The notes: generated by a model not told the origin, from the letters alone. DNA of 53,620 nucleotides from Xenorhabdus stockiae (GCF_002632825.1 NZ_NJAJ01000031.1:1-53620); one strand, 5' to 3'; shown: positions 27,255-36,637, counted from the first letter of the stretch. Numbers and translations are program-made.

Positions 27255-28016
27255 ATGAAAATTATCCATAAAATATTATTAGCAGGAATGATTCAACTGG
27301 GCTTTACACATTTAACTTATGCAGAATCCACTCTGAGTAAAATCCAGTCCTCTGGCATATTCAGGATCGGAACGGAGGGTGCGTATGCTCCATTCAGTTA
27401 TCATGATGCCTCGGGAAAATTAACTGGGTTTGATGTAGAAATCGGCCGTGAAATTGCCAAACGAATGAAAGTAAAACCTGAATTTATTGAAGGGAAATGG
27501 GATGGGCTGATTGCTGGTCTGGATGCTAGGCGATCAGATGCAGTTATGAACCAGATTGCGATTACCCCCGAACGCCAGAAAAAATATATTTTCTCCTTGC
27601 CTTATGTCATTTCAGAAGCTGTTTTGATTACCAGAACCGATAACAATAAGATTAAAACGTTTAGTGATTTAAAAGACAAAAAGTCCGCTCATACCTTAAC
27701 CAATAACTTCGCCCAGATTGCGCGTCAGCACGGAGCAGAAATTATCGCTACAAATGGCTTTAATCAGGAAGTTGAGCTTGTCAGTACGGGCCGTGCAGAT
27801 GCCACCATCAACGATAAACTGTCCTACCTCGATTATAAAAAACATCGCCCAGAAGCACCGGTACAAATTGTGGCAACCGATACCCATGCAGCACAGACTG
27901 CTGTACTCCTGCGCAAAAACGATACCGAGTTAAAGGCCGCAGTCGATGAAGCCATTACTGAAATCAACGCTGACGGAACTTACCAACGCATCTGGGACAA
28001 GTATTTTAGTCACTGA
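27255..28016 (+). CDS. amino-acid ABC transporter binding protein (first copy)
   Basis: 253 residues from ATG 27255 (MKIIHKILLAGM), preceded by AGGAAG. Signal peptide of about 23 residues (cleaved after TYA), then a family-3 periplasmic binding domain: FRIGTEGAYAPFSYHD, GFDVEIGREIAKRM, KWDGLIAGLDARRSDAVMNQI, ending WDKYFSH. This resembles the cystine/polar amino-acid receptors TcyJ/FliY. It is paralogous to the receptor at 29632-30405 throughout, including the -KWDGLIAGLDA(R/K)R- block. First gene of the transporter operon. Confidence 0.9.
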   Translation: MKIIHKILLAGMIQLGFTHLTYAESTLSKIQSSGIFRIGTEGAYAPFSYHDASGKLTGFDVEIGREIAKRMKVKPEFIEGKWDGLIAGLDARRSDAVMNQIAITPERQKKYIFSLPYVISEAVLITRTDNNKIKTFSDLKDKKSAHTLTNNFAQIARQHGAEIIATNGFNQEVELVSTGRADATINDKLSYLDYKKHRPEAPVQIVATDTHAAQTAVLLRKNDTELKAAVDEAITEINADGTYQRIWDKYFSH

Positions 28017-28134
28017 TCCGCCAGTTCTAAGCTATAACTTTATTTTATATAAGGATGCTCTCTTATTGCCATATCATCACTAAAACAATCTTATAAAAAA
28101 TAAATACTTTTTGATGTTAATATAGGAACGATAT

Positions 28135-28842
28135 ATGACTCCATCCTGGCTCAGCTTAGCACTGGATTCTCTTTGGCCAATGATTTACGCAGGCCTGACA
28201 TTCACTATTCCCCTCACCCTGATCACATTTGCCCTCGGGCTTACGCTGGGGTTTATCGTTGCCCTGATCAGGCTTTACGGGCCTAAGCCATTGGTTGTAG
28301 TTGTACGTTTTTATGTCTGGCTGATCCGCGGAACACCGTTATTAGTGCAACTGTTTCTGATATTTTATGCACTGCCCAGCATCGGCATTACACTGGAAGC
28401 ATTCACCTCTGCCGTGATTGGCTTTACGCTGAACGTCGGTGCTTACACATCAGAAGTTATCCGGGCTGCGCTGAATTCAGTGCCTAAAGGCCAATGGGAG
28501 GCTTCCCACTCTATCGGCATGAGTTGGTGGCAATCCCTGCGTCGTATTGTTCTGCCACAAGCTGCAAGAGTTTCTATTCCGCCACTGTCAAATACCTTTA
28601 TTTCTTTGGTAAAAGATACCTCACTGGCGTCTGTTATTACCGTGCCGGAAATGTTTCTGGCCGCACAGCGCATTGCCGCTGTGACATACCAGCCACTGAT
28701 CCTGTACACCGAAGCAGCCATTCTTTATCTGCTCCTGAGTTCGCTGTTATCAGCACTGCAAACCCGTATGGAAAACAAGTTCTCTCAGCAATACGCTAAA
28801 AATAGCAATAATAAGGAAACCAATAATGATTCAGCTCTCTAA
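28135..28842 (+). CDS. amino-acid ABC transporter permease
   Basis: 235 residues, HisM/TcyL family with five membrane segments. The EAA loop is EASHSIGMSWWQSLRRIVLPQAARVSIPPLSN, and FYVWLIRGTPLLVQLFLIFY is the family's conserved early loop. It overlaps the ATPase gene by 17 nt. The 118-bp gap behind the first receptor gene contains no strong terminator. Confidence 0.93.
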   Translation: MTPSWLSLALDSLWPMIYAGLTFTIPLTLITFALGLTLGFIVALIRLYGPKPLVVVVRFYVWLIRGTPLLVQLFLIFYALPSIGITLEAFTSAVIGFTLNVGAYTSEVIRAALNSVPKGQWEASHSIGMSWWQSLRRIVLPQAARVSIPPLSNTFISLVKDTSLASVITVPEMFLAAQRIAAVTYQPLILYTEAAILYLLLSSLLSALQTRMENKFSQQYAKNSNNKETNNDSAL

Positions 28843-29590
28843 CATTGAAAAAAGTTTCGACGGACAAAAGGTGCTGAAAAATATTAACCTGACGATTAAG
28901 GAAGGCAGCCTGACCGCCCTTATTGGCCCTTCTGGCAGTGGGAAAAGCACCCTGTTACGCTGCATTAATCTGCTGGAAATTCCACAGGCCGGTCAACTTA
29001 TGCTGGGGAAAGAAAAAATCACGTTTACCGGCAAAGAGCGGCTTTCCCACAAGGAAATCCAGCGCTTTAGTCTGCAAACCGGCATGGTATTCCAGAATTT
29101 CCAACTTTTTCCACACCTCACTGTGATTGAAAACATCATGGAGGGGCTGATTTGGGTACAGAAATGGCCTCGTGAACGTGCCAGAGAACGGGCGATGGAG
29201 CTACTGGAAAAAGTTGAAATGTCGCATAAAGCGGATGTGTGGCCAACCACATTATCCGGTGGTCAGCAGCAGCGTGTTGCAATCGCCAGAGCGATGGCAC
29301 CATCGCCAAAGGTATTATTATGTGATGAACCAACTTCAGCCCTTGACCCTGAACTATCAAAAGAAGTCGTTTCTGTACTGAAACAGTTAGCAGATGAAGG
29401 GACAACAATGTTAATGGCAACGCACGATCTGCGTCTGGCTGCTAACCTTGCTCATGATGTTATCTTTCTGGAATTTGGGGAAATTATCGAATCGGGAAGC
29501 GCCAAACACATGTTTACCCGCCCGGATCACCAGCGCACCATCGAGTTTGTTTCAACTCTGACTGAAACTTTACCGGACTGGCAAATATAG
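28826..29590 (+). CDS. amino-acid ABC transporter ATPase
   Basis: 254 residues: Walker A GPSGSGKST, Q-loop MVFQNFQLFPHL, signature LSGGQQQRVAIARAM, Walker B LLCDEPTSALDPE and H-loop ATHDL. Closest in style to GlnQ/TcyN ATPases of polar amino-acid importers. It overlaps the permease gene and is followed by a second receptor gene 41 nt downstream. Confidence 0.94.
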   Translation: MIQLSNIEKSFDGQKVLKNINLTIKEGSLTALIGPSGSGKSTLLRCINLLEIPQAGQLMLGKEKITFTGKERLSHKEIQRFSLQTGMVFQNFQLFPHLTVIENIMEGLIWVQKWPRERARERAMELLEKVEMSHKADVWPTTLSGGQQQRVAIARAMAPSPKVLLCDEPTSALDPELSKEVVSVLKQLADEGTTMLMATHDLRLAANLAHDVIFLEFGEIIESGSAKHMFTRPDHQRTIEFVSTLTETLPDWQI

Positions 29591-29631
29591 AGAGCCACTA
29601 CATTTTTATAAAAATTCATTTGGAGAACATC

Positions 29632-30405
29632 ATGAAAGTATTCTTAAAATTGCTGCTTGCAGGTGCCGTTACTCTTGCTATCGCTGCTCCCAGCTATGCC
29701 GGTAAAGATTTAGATGCCATAAAAGCCTCTGGCGTATTTAAAATTGGTACAGAAGGGACTTACCCTCCATTTACCTACCACGATGCCAGCAATAAATTAA
29801 CCGGCTTTGATGTCGATATTGCCAGAGAGATTGCACGTCGTATGGATGTTAAACCTGAGTTTACGGAAGTAAAGTGGGATGGTTTAATTGCAGGGCTGGA
29901 TGCTAAACGCTTTGATGCGGTTGTTAATCAGGTTGGTGTGACTCCTGCACGGGAAGCCAAATTCAGCTTTTCAATCCCTTACACAACATCTCAGGTTGTT
30001 CTGATCACCCGTGATAACAATAACAGCATCAAATCCTTTGATGACCTCAAAGGAAAACGATCCGCGCAATCTTTAACCAGCAACTACGGGCAATTAGCAA
30101 CATCTTATGGTGCCACACTGGTCAGCACGGATGGTTTTAACCAGTCCGTTGATTTAGTTGCCACCGGTCGGGCTGATGCCACTCTGAATGATCGTTTGTC
30201 ATTTCTTGACTTCAAAAACCAACGCCCGAATGCACCGGTTAAAATTGTCGCTCAGCAGACTGATGCCAGTAAATCGGCCGTTTTAATGCGCAAAGGTGAT
30301 CCTGAATTAGTCGAAGCGATTAATAAAGCACTGCAAGGCATGAAAGATGACGGAACTTACGCCCGTATTTCCGAGAAATACTTTGGCACTGATATTTCTA
30401 AGTAA
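29632..30405 (+). CDS. amino-acid ABC transporter binding protein (second copy)
   Basis: 257 residues from ATG 29632 (MKVFLKLLLAGAV), 5 nt behind GGAGA. Signal peptide cleaved near SYA-GKD. It has the same receptor fold as the first gene (FKIGTEGTYPPFTYHD, GFDVDIAREIARRM, KWDGLIAGLDAKRFDAVVNQV). Two receptors sharing one permease/ATPase pair is known for the cystine importer TcyJKLMN, and cystine or a related sulphur amino acid is my best guess for the ligand. Confidence 0.9.
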   Translation: MKVFLKLLLAGAVTLAIAAPSYAGKDLDAIKASGVFKIGTEGTYPPFTYHDASNKLTGFDVDIAREIARRMDVKPEFTEVKWDGLIAGLDAKRFDAVVNQVGVTPAREAKFSFSIPYTTSQVVLITRDNNNSIKSFDDLKGKRSAQSLTSNYGQLATSYGATLVSTDGFNQSVDLVATGRADATLNDRLSFLDFKNQRPNAPVKIVAQQTDASKSAVLMRKGDPELVEAINKALQGMKDDGTYARISEKYFGTDISK

Positions 30406-30418
30406 TTAGTTAACCAAC

Positions 30419-30479
30419 TGATCAGATTATATTCTTCAATTGCATTATCTTCTGCAAAGCGTCGGATATAATCTGATCA
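30419..30479. terminator. 14-bp inverted repeat between convergent genes
   Basis: TGATCAGATTATAT is repeated in exact inverse complement at 30466-30479 with a 33-nt loop. It lies between the transporter operon (plus) and the metalloprotease gene (minus), so a two-way transcription stop is the simplest reading. The AT-rich stem and long loop are atypical for a rho-independent terminator. Confidence 0.5.
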
Positions 30480-30497
30480 AGCTACTCTAAATCTACA

Positions 30498-31511
30498 TTA
30501 ATGCGACAGAGCCGTAATAATTGGTACTATCCTTTTTGCCAGAGGATAAACGGTACTATGATTACAATACTTACTTTTTGTAAGCGAAAGTGAACGAGAA
30601 GATATGTCGAAATTCTCCCGATGTGGACGACAATCAAAAGAAAGCTGACTTAATATCACATTTATTTCCTGTTCAGATACAGCAATATTATCCAGCGTTA
30701 AATCTTGTCCAAGTCTTTGCCGTAGAGTGAGTAAAAAATCGGTTAAATGTTGAAGCATTATTGGAGTATCATGGCTATCGGGCAACCAATATACATCGTA
30801 CGAATTCGTTCTATAAATGCGTGGGTGTATATCTGTAACGAAACTTGGCCCATTAACAATCTCATCAGGGTGAGCTAATCCTAGAGCGTGTCCCATCTCA
30901 TGAAGTATCAGTGCATATGTATTATGCTCTGCATACTCTCTAAAAGATCTACCTCTCCCCATAGCGTCTTCCCAGTTGGTGAAAACATCATCTGTTATAG
31001 GAATACTTGGCCGGAAAAATATCCCTGCTGATGTGATGCCGTAGTCTGTCACATCCTCTTCATATTCTCTCGAATGAGGGAAGACAGTGTATGCATCCAA
31101 ATTCCCAAGATAAAGGCCTGCATTACTACTATCTAGCATAACAGGTAGCATCGTTTGCAAAATGAAATTTGCAGATTCTCCTTCTCTCCTTTCCCTAACA
31201 GTGAAATGTGGTGCTGTCACACGACTCCAATATACTGCAGCGCGTTGCATAAGTGGTGCAATCGGAATATTTTCAACATCATCATGGTGTGTATACTGTA
31301 TTGATAAATTTGGATCAGACAGTGTATATCGTAGTACACTGCCATACCCTACTAGAGGATTGTAGGTATCACCATTTTCATCAAAAAATAAACCGACAAC
31401 AAAGTTTTTGGGATCACTATCAGATAGCGTTTTATTATCTGCTATGGCAGAAAATGGCGGAAACGACGATACCATGAATATTAAAATAAATATTTTCTTT
31501 ATTAGATTCAT
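30498..31511 (-). CDS. secreted matrixin-like zinc metalloprotease
   Basis: 337 residues with an N-terminal signal peptide (about 1-24, cut after SAIA). The zinc motif LHEMGHALGLAHPDE (H204, E205, H208, H214) is the HExxHxxGxxH consensus of metzincins, and a Met residue in DTPIML (M252) can serve as the Met-turn. No RTX repeats, so it is not a serralysin. A single compact catalytic domain with no clear propeptide cysteine switch. Monocistronic, AT-rich and foreign-looking in the valS-yjgM hotspot. A role in degrading insect or nematode proteins is plausible for this lifestyle, but it is inference. Confidence 0.85.
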   Translation of the reverse strand: MNLIKKIFILIFMVSSFPPFSAIADNKTLSDSDPKNFVVGLFFDENGDTYNPLVGYGSVLRYTLSDPNLSIQYTHHDDVENIPIAPLMQRAAVYWSRVTAPHFTVRERREGESANFILQTMLPVMLDSSNAGLYLGNLDAYTVFPHSREYEEDVTDYGITSAGIFFRPSIPITDDVFTNWEDAMGRGRSFREYAEHNTYALILHEMGHALGLAHPDEIVNGPSFVTDIHPRIYRTNSYDVYWLPDSHDTPIMLQHLTDFLLTLRQRLGQDLTLDNIAVSEQEINVILSQLSFDCRPHRENFDISSRSLSLTKSKYCNHSTVYPLAKRIVPIITALSH

Positions 31512-32126
31512 TATAGTTTCTCCTACATTACCAAATATCCCATCCAGCCCATAATAGTACTATCAGTTCATTCTCCTGATCATCCGAGTTTGGAATACAT
31601 TCCACATAAACTTTCAGCTTTGGAGAAAATTTAAATAACCATCATTAAACCATCAATTTTATTGTGCAAAATGACTCCCGCCATGCGGAAAAAAATTAAA
31701 AATATATAAAAACAATAAATAAAATTAAATTTTCCATGTTAATTAATCATTCCGAAAAATTTGATATGATATTAAAATGAATTGCGTCTCATTATTTTTA
31801 AAGTAATTGCATCACATGAAAGATGCACACAGGGAACAAAAATAAATTTTATGACAATTAAATAAAAATAATAATTAAGCTAAAATAAAAACCAGAAAGA
31901 ACCAGTAAAGTTCTATATTTTTGTGACCATAATACTTTATTATAGTGTCTAATTTTTAATTCTGCTATTTTGCCATAAAAAATTTTAAATAGGTTGAGAA
32001 AATAAAATTAAATACTTTTATATACAGTTGATTTCAGGATATATTCAATTCATGCTATTACCCAAAGCGCTTAGTCAAGCGCTGTCATCCAGTACCAAAA
32101 AAATCAAAATACATAACGAGGGAACA
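31512..32126. other. 615-bp AT-rich intergenic region
   Basis: No gene seen. It must contain the promoters of the metalloprotease (leftward) and of yjgM (rightward). A perfect AGCGCTT/AAGCGCT hairpin lies at 32066-32083, 44 nt before yjgM. Composition is strongly AT-rich and marks the right edge of the valS-yjgM insertion hotspot. Confidence 0.5.
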
Positions 32127-32630
32127 ATGGTCAAAAATACAACACCCGACTACATCATCCGCCCTATTACCCAACAAGATAACCCAGATATTGCCGCCAT
32201 TATTCGTGAAGTATCCGCCGAGCACGGTTTAACAGCTGATAAAGGCTTCGCCGTCGCTGACCCAATTCTGGATACTCTGTACGAAGTTTACAGCCAGCCA
32301 CGTAGTGCATACTGGGTGGTTGAAATGGCGGGGAAAGTCGTTGGAGGTGGCGGGGTTGCTCCACTGTCAGGAGGCGATAGTAATACCTGTGAACTGCAAA
32401 AAATGTATCTTTCTTCAGCATTACGGGGCAAGGGTGTTGCCAGACAAATCGTAAAACAATCGCTGGAGTTCGGTGTGGAACAGGGCTTTACGCGCTGTTA
32501 TTTAGAAACGACAGAAAACCTGAAAGCAGCCATCGCTCTGTATGAAAAACTGGGCTTCAGTTACCTTGATGCGCCCCTAGGCAATACTGGGCACAGTGAT
32601 TGTGAGGTTAGAATGGTTAAGATGCTGTAA
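32127..32630 (+). CDS. yjgM: GNAT N-acetyltransferase YjgM
   Basis: 167 residues from ATG 32127 ([15 protein letters not shown]), behind GAGGGA; upstream in-frame starts would add 33 residues with no support. A compact GNAT fold: [63 protein letters not shown] (acetyl-CoA loop RGKGVA) and [25 protein letters not shown], ending [13 protein letters not shown]. It matches E. coli YjgM along its whole length (also 167 residues) and holds the same place near rraB and argI. The acceptor is not known to me. Confidence 0.9.
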   Translation: MVKNTTPDYIIRPITQQDNPDIAAIIREVSAEHGLTADKGFAVADPILDTLYEVYSQPRSAYWVVEMAGKVVGGGGVAPLSGGDSNTCELQKMYLSSALRGKGVARQIVKQSLEFGVEQGFTRCYLETTENLKAAIALYEKLGFSYLDAPLGNTGHSDCEVRMVKML

Positions 32631-32681
32631 AAACATAATAATATGCCCCGCGCGAACCGTGGGGCAAATGCGATAGAAAAC

Positions 32682-33104
32682 TCAGTGTAATCTGGGTTCA
32701 TCTTCTTCCGGGAAAAGATCACCTACATCATCGTCATCATCTGAAGCATTAGGGTCTTCAAAATAAGTTCCCCAGCCATCGTAATTCACACCCATTTTTT
32801 CAGCCAGATCCATCAATTGCTCAACCTGTGCGATGATCAGATCAGCCTCCAGACGGCTCTCACTGATTACATCACAACACATCAAAATAACGCGATCTTC
32901 TGTTTCCAGCTCTTCCGCATCTGTAACTTCATAACCAAGTTTAAATGCTTCAACTGCTGCTTTCTCCAGACGGTCAAAATCGTCTGCTGAAAAGTGGTGT
33001 TCAATGATATAAAGCGCTTCAGGATCACTGCCATCTTCCAATAACTCTTCGATGATCAAGCGAGTTTCTTCGCGCTGTTCTTCCAGTGCATGTGGGTCTG
33101 CCAT
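32682..33104 (-). CDS. rraB: RNase E activity regulator RraB
   Basis: 140 residues, close to E. coli Rra[23 protein letters not shown] at the N terminus, [22 protein letters not shown] and [26 protein letters not shown], ending in a strongly acidic tail ([16 protein letters not shown]). RraB binds the C-terminal scaffold of RNase E and alters degradosome composition and mRNA turnover. Same position as in E. coli, convergent with yjgM and divergent from argI. Confidence 0.95.
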   Translation of the reverse strand: MADPHALEEQREETRLIIEELLEDGSDPEALYIIEHHFSADDFDRLEKAAVEAFKLGYEVTDAEELETEDRVILMCCDVISESRLEADLIIAQVEQLMDLAEKMGVNYDGWGTYFEDPNASDDDDDVGDLFPEEDEPRLH

Positions 33105-33249
33105 GCCAATCCCCTCTGTCAGTTGGCTATCCTGTTCCGCATTCTCCCATCTTTTCTTTGCAAAGGATATAGCTATCCCGTGCTGTTAAACCAAAAGTAC
33201 AGGCCTTAAGCGCCGGGCCACTATTCTCTTGGCTATCCTTAAATCTTCA

Positions 33250-33388
33250 ATACACACTATACACTTCGTCTTTCCAGTTGCCTCTTTGTTGGCTGCGCTC
33301 GTTCACCCCAGTCACATAGTTTCTATGCTCTTGGGGGTTCTCTCTCTTGCCGCCGCGACGCATCTTGAAATCCATTGTGTATATAGCG
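33250..33388 (-). repeat. Xenorhabdus/Photorhabdus-type intergenic repeat, copy 1
   Basis: About 135 bp. Read on the minus strand it runs from a GGATTTCAAGATGCGTCGCG end through GCGCAGCCAACAAAGAGGCA to GACGAAGTGTATAG. It shares the same ends and core with 34500-34721 on the other side of argI, in the opposite orientation. The imperfect TATACAC/GTGTATA ends suggest a MITE-like origin. Its translation gives a false small ORF (33229-33411). The 33105-33458 interval otherwise holds only the argI promoter region. Confidence 0.75.
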
Positions 33389-33418
33389 CTTGTAATAAGA
33401 TTTTTTATTGATATATAG

Positions 33419-33432
33419 TGCATATTAATTCA
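33419..33432 (+). promoter_or_regulatory. ARG-box-like ArgR operator before argI
   Basis: TGCATATTAATTCA matches 11 of 14 positions of the ArgR core (TGAATAATTATTCA) and lies 26 nt before the argI start, where ArgR-arginine represses arginine genes in enterobacteria. Only one box is clear; these promoters usually have two. Confidence 0.5.
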
Positions 33433-33458
33433 ATTTTTCCCTATGGAGAAAATGCCAC

Positions 33459-34478
33459 ATGAATCCATTTTTTCACCGTCATCTCCTGAGATTACTTGAT
33501 TACAAGCCTAAAGAAATTGAGCTTTTTTTATCTCTGTCAATGAAATTGAAATCGAATAAAAAATCAGGTAAAGAAATTCCCTTGCTGGCAGGAAAGAATA
33601 TCGCCCTGATTTTTGAGAAAGACTCCACCCGCACACGCTGTGCATTTGAAGTTGCAGCACATGACCAAGGAGCTAATGTCACCTATTTAGGTCCCAGCGG
33701 CAGCCAGATTGGGCATAAGGAGTCGATCAGGGATACAGCAAGGGTACTTGGGCGTTGGTATGATGGCATTCAGTACCGTGGCTATGGGCAGACAATAGTC
33801 GATACGCTGGCAGAATATGCTGGTGTTCCCGTCTGGAATGGACTAACGGATGAGTTCCACCCGACTCAGCTACTGGCAGATTTGCTGACGATGCAGGAAC
33901 ACAGTAGAAAACCCTTAACTGAAATAAAACTGGCCTATCTGGGCGATGCCCGTAATAACATGGGTAACAGCTTGCTGGAAGCGGCTGCACTAACGGGATT
34001 AGATTTGCATCTGGTTGCACCAAAAACCTGCTGGCCGGATGCTCAATTAGTGAGTGAATGCCAAAAACAGGCAACGAAAACAGGTGGAAAAATCACACTG
34101 ACGGAAGATATCGTGGCTGGCGTACAGGCTGCTGATTTCCTTTATACCGATGTCTGGGTCTCAATGGGTGAGCCTAAAAATGTCTGGCAGGAGCGCATTG
34201 AATTATTAGCGCCTTATCAGGTTAATATGGATCTCGTGAAACTAACGGGAAATCCAGATGTGAAATTCCTGCATTGCCTGCCGGCTTTTCATAATGAAGA
34301 AACCATTCTTGGTAAACAGCTTGCGGAAGAATTCAACTTGTCTGGTGGTCTGGAAGTGACTAATGATGTGTTTGAATCAGAATACAGCATTGTTTTTGAT
34401 CAGGCAGAAAACCGTATGCATACGATTAAGGCTGTCATGGTGGCTACATTGGTTAAAGAATTAGACTTTGATATTTAA
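33459..34478 (+). CDS. argI: ornithine carbamoyltransferase
   Basis: 339 residues, normal length. The carbamoyl-phosphate motif is STRTRCAFE, followed by [26 protein letters not shown], the ornithine loop region [12 protein letters not shown] and the catalytic Cys in HCLPAFH. It converts ornithine and carbamoyl phosphate to citrulline. It holds the E. coli argI position after rraB. An ARG-box-like site precedes it, and GGAGA lies 8 nt before the ATG. Confidence 0.96.
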   Translation: MNPFFHRHLLRLLDYKPKEIELFLSLSMKLKSNKKSGKEIPLLAGKNIALIFEKDSTRTRCAFEVAAHDQGANVTYLGPSGSQIGHKESIRDTARVLGRWYDGIQYRGYGQTIVDTLAEYAGVPVWNGLTDEFHPTQLLADLLTMQEHSRKPLTEIKLAYLGDARNNMGNSLLEAAALTGLDLHLVAPKTCWPDAQLVSECQKQATKTGGKITLTEDIVAGVQAADFLYTDVWVSMGEPKNVWQERIELLAPYQVNMDLVKLTGNPDVKFLHCLPAFHNEETILGKQLAEEFNLSGGLEVTNDVFESEYSIVFDQAENRMHTIKAVMVATLVKELDFDI

Positions 34479-34499
34479 CACGCTATTTGAGAACTAACT

Positions 34500-34721
34500 C
34501 TATATACAATGGATTTCAAAATGCGTCGCGGCGGCAAGGGAGAAACAAATTCGTCAGGTACGAATTTGCCCGGCCAAAGGCTGAGCTCCGGTGAAAGACT
34601 GGAGCCTCTTAGTAATCTCCAGAAGCATAGATAATCGTATGTTTATAAATACGGTAACTAGGGTAAGTGAGTGCAGCCAATATAAAGATAGAAACAACTT
34701 GAAAGACGAAATGTCTATAAG
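34500..34721 (+). repeat. intergenic repeat, copy 2, with internal insertions
   Basis: It begins TATATACAATGGATTTCAAA, runs through ATGCGTCGCGGCGGCAAG, and later has GTGCAGCCAA and TTGAAAGACGAAATGTCTAT, i.e. the same ends and core as copy 1. Relative to copy 1 it carries about 75 extra bases (roughly 34544-34617), which include a hairpin AAATTCGT/ACGAATTT, plus a shorter insertion near 34640. It also produces a false ORF (34609-34809). It lies just after argI and inverted relative to copy 1. Confidence 0.7.
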
Positions 34722-34777
34722 TGGAAATTAAAATAGACGCCAGTATCTTAGCAACCGGCGTCTCAATAGATATCGGC

Positions 34778-35716
34778 TTAGTCAACAAAATGTAATGAAC
34801 TAAAGTCATTGGTTGTTTCCACTAGAAAAGTATGGCGGCATCCAAAATTATCCACTATCTCGGCCATACAGCCCGCATTTATTTTTCTTTCGTGATGAAC
34901 GCGATTATCACAAAATCCAAGAGTTGCTCTGAACTCATTATTTTTAATGGGAAAATGTAAAATAGTATCTCCACCCGGTACATTTTCCGTTCTTATTAAA
35001 CTCTTAACTGGAATATCTAAAATATCCCTTTTTAACATGACACTCATTCGTGCAGGATCTTCACCAGGCAAATTACGACCTATAATTCCACCTTCAGGAA
35101 TAGCCTCGTATTTAAAACAAAGAACTTTATATTCTTTAATGTATAATGAATCTGGTAATCCCCAAGAGTAAAAACTAATACTTATATAATTTTTGGTTTC
35201 AAATTCATTTAAATAAGCTATTTTTTGTTCTAACTTAAGTTCACGATGATCTACTTTATACGGTGCACGGGGTAATATTGTTACTACTTTATCATCTTGT
35301 GTGCTGGAAGAGTATATTTTTCCATTAATGGTCACTGTCGCTACAAGCTCCATTTTATCACTTGCTTCCGCCCGAAAATAGCGATAAATAGTCTCTGGAT
35401 TTATATCTCCCTGCTTATTTTTATTCTCATTGATTGTATTACTATTTATTACTTCCCCCCTAATTCCTTCATCATACTGATTCTTTACTTTATCACAGAA
35501 CCAGGGAGATCTGAGAGGAGTTTCGGGATGCTTTTTACTCGCTAGCGTCACACTCTCCTTTTCGTCTTCAGTTAATGGCGTATCAACACCATCCACTTGT
35601 TTTATAATATTAATAACCAATGTGACTTGCTGTCTACCATTATAATAAAATTTATCCGTCCTTCTGGGATCTCCAGAAGATATTTTAATATCAAATGTGC
35701 GAAAAGTAACATTCAT
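34778..35716 (-). CDS. hypothetical protein, 312 residues
   Basis: I do not recognise this protein. It has no signal peptide and no membrane segment. N-terminal MNVTFRTFDIKISSGDPR is followed by a beta-rich stretch (QQVTLVINIIKQVDG, MELVATVTINGKIYS) and several Asp/Asn/Lys-rich loops. The C terminus holds three Cys/His-rich spots (LGFCDNRVHHERK, INAGCMAEIVDNFGCRH). Strongly AT-rich, alone on its strand between argI and the exporter gene. An Ig-like or carbohydrate-binding-like beta fold in a secretion-system cargo is possible but not shown. Confidence 0.6.
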   Translation of the reverse strand: MNVTFRTFDIKISSGDPRRTDKFYYNGRQQVTLVINIIKQVDGVDTPLTEDEKESVTLASKKHPETPLRSPWFCDKVKNQYDEGIRGEVINSNTINENKNKQGDINPETIYRYFRAEASDKMELVATVTINGKIYSSSTQDDKVVTILPRAPYKVDHRELKLEQKIAYLNEFETKNYISISFYSWGLPDSLYIKEYKVLCFKYEAIPEGGIIGRNLPGEDPARMSVMLKRDILDIPVKSLIRTENVPGGDTILHFPIKNNEFRATLGFCDNRVHHERKINAGCMAEIVDNFGCRHTFLVETTNDFSSLHFVD

Positions 35717-35871
35717 TTAATTATCTCCTCATTTATTATATTTATACCATTCCTATAACTGTGATAATGAGAAATATAATAATCAATTAATTTAAATATA
35801 GAATAACCCCATCAAATGGTCAGAAAAACACAAGGTTTGTTTAAAATGGAAAGTCACTTTAATAAGCTACG

Positions 35872-35910
35872 TCCATTGTCTTTCAGATTGTAAACTGAAA
35901 AGACAATGGA
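35872..35910 (-). terminator. terminator after the exporter gene
   Basis: TCCATTGTCTT and AAGACAATGGA pair perfectly, with TCAG/CTGA extending the stem after a one-base bulge, around an 8-nt loop. It lies downstream of the lysE-type gene on the minus strand and may also insulate the orphan gene. Confidence 0.7.
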
Positions 35911-35970
35911 TAATATGTCGAACATAAATATATTGTAGAATACAAATATCAACCTAAGCTCAACGAAGTT

Positions 35971-36591
35971 TCAACGCCGGCTAAATGCTAATTTAAACGC
36001 AAAAAACAGAAATAATCCTCCTGTCGCCCGATTCATCCATTTGATGACATTACCACGCTTTAACACATGGGAAAGCGGACGTGTGGCAAAAATCAGAATC
36101 AGTGACCATATCGTACCCAGTGCGGCATGAATAGCAACTAAGCCAAATGTCCAGATCATGGGTGAATGCCCTTGAGGAATAAACTGAGGCAAGAAAGAGA
36201 CATAAAACACACCTACTTTTGGGTTCAGTACATTTCCCAGCATGCCCCTGATAAACCAGTTCGACGCTTTAACCGAAGAAGTATTCACACCACCAAGATC
36301 GGTATTAGGGCGAAAGATCATCTGAAGACCTAACCAGCATAAATACAGCGCTCCACACCATTTCAGAATATTGAATGCCAGTTCAGATACAGCGATCAAT
36401 GCACCCAAGCCAAATGCCACCATCGCTCCCCATATAAAACATCCGGCATCAATTCCAAGAGCGGCCTGAAAGGCTTTTTTCCCACCTTCCGCCGCAGCGG
36501 TTCTTAAAACCAAAGCTGTATCCAGACCGGGGGTTAATGTCAATAACGTAGCAGCAATCATGAATGCCAATAGAGAATCCAAAACTGTCAT
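35971..36591 (-). CDS. LysE/RhtB-family amino-acid exporter
   Basis: 206 residues, six membrane segments. TLTPGLDTALVLRTAAAEGGKKAF is the family's signature region; GALYLCWLGLQMIF and NPKVGVFYVSFLPQFI are also typical. It exports amino acids or homoserine lactone-like molecules; the substrate is unknown. It follows kptA by 46 bp on the same strand, so it could be read through from the RNA-repair operon, but a functional link is not obvious. Confidence 0.9.
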   Translation of the reverse strand: MTVLDSLLAFMIAATLLTLTPGLDTALVLRTAAAEGGKKAFQAALGIDAGCFIWGAMVAFGLGALIAVSELAFNILKWCGALYLCWLGLQMIFRPNTDLGGVNTSSVKASNWFIRGMLGNVLNPKVGVFYVSFLPQFIPQGHSPMIWTFGLVAIHAALGTIWSLILIFATRPLSHVLKRGNVIKWMNRATGGLFLFFAFKLAFSRR

Positions 36592-36637
36592 TTTTATCTC
36601 CAGAGTTAGGTGTGCATAAACATGTTTAATTATGATG

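Noticed and set aside
30498-31511. Metalloprotease considered as a serralysin (PrtA type)
   Set aside because: It lacks RTX glycine-rich repeats and has a classical signal peptide.
33229-33411. Small plus-strand frame before argI
   Set aside because: It is a translation of the intergenic repeat, not a gene; the other repeat copy gives a similar false frame.
34609-34809. 66-residue minus-strand frame with a hydrophobic stretch
   Set aside because: Mostly inside repeat copy 2, and the shared part resembles the false frame of copy 1.
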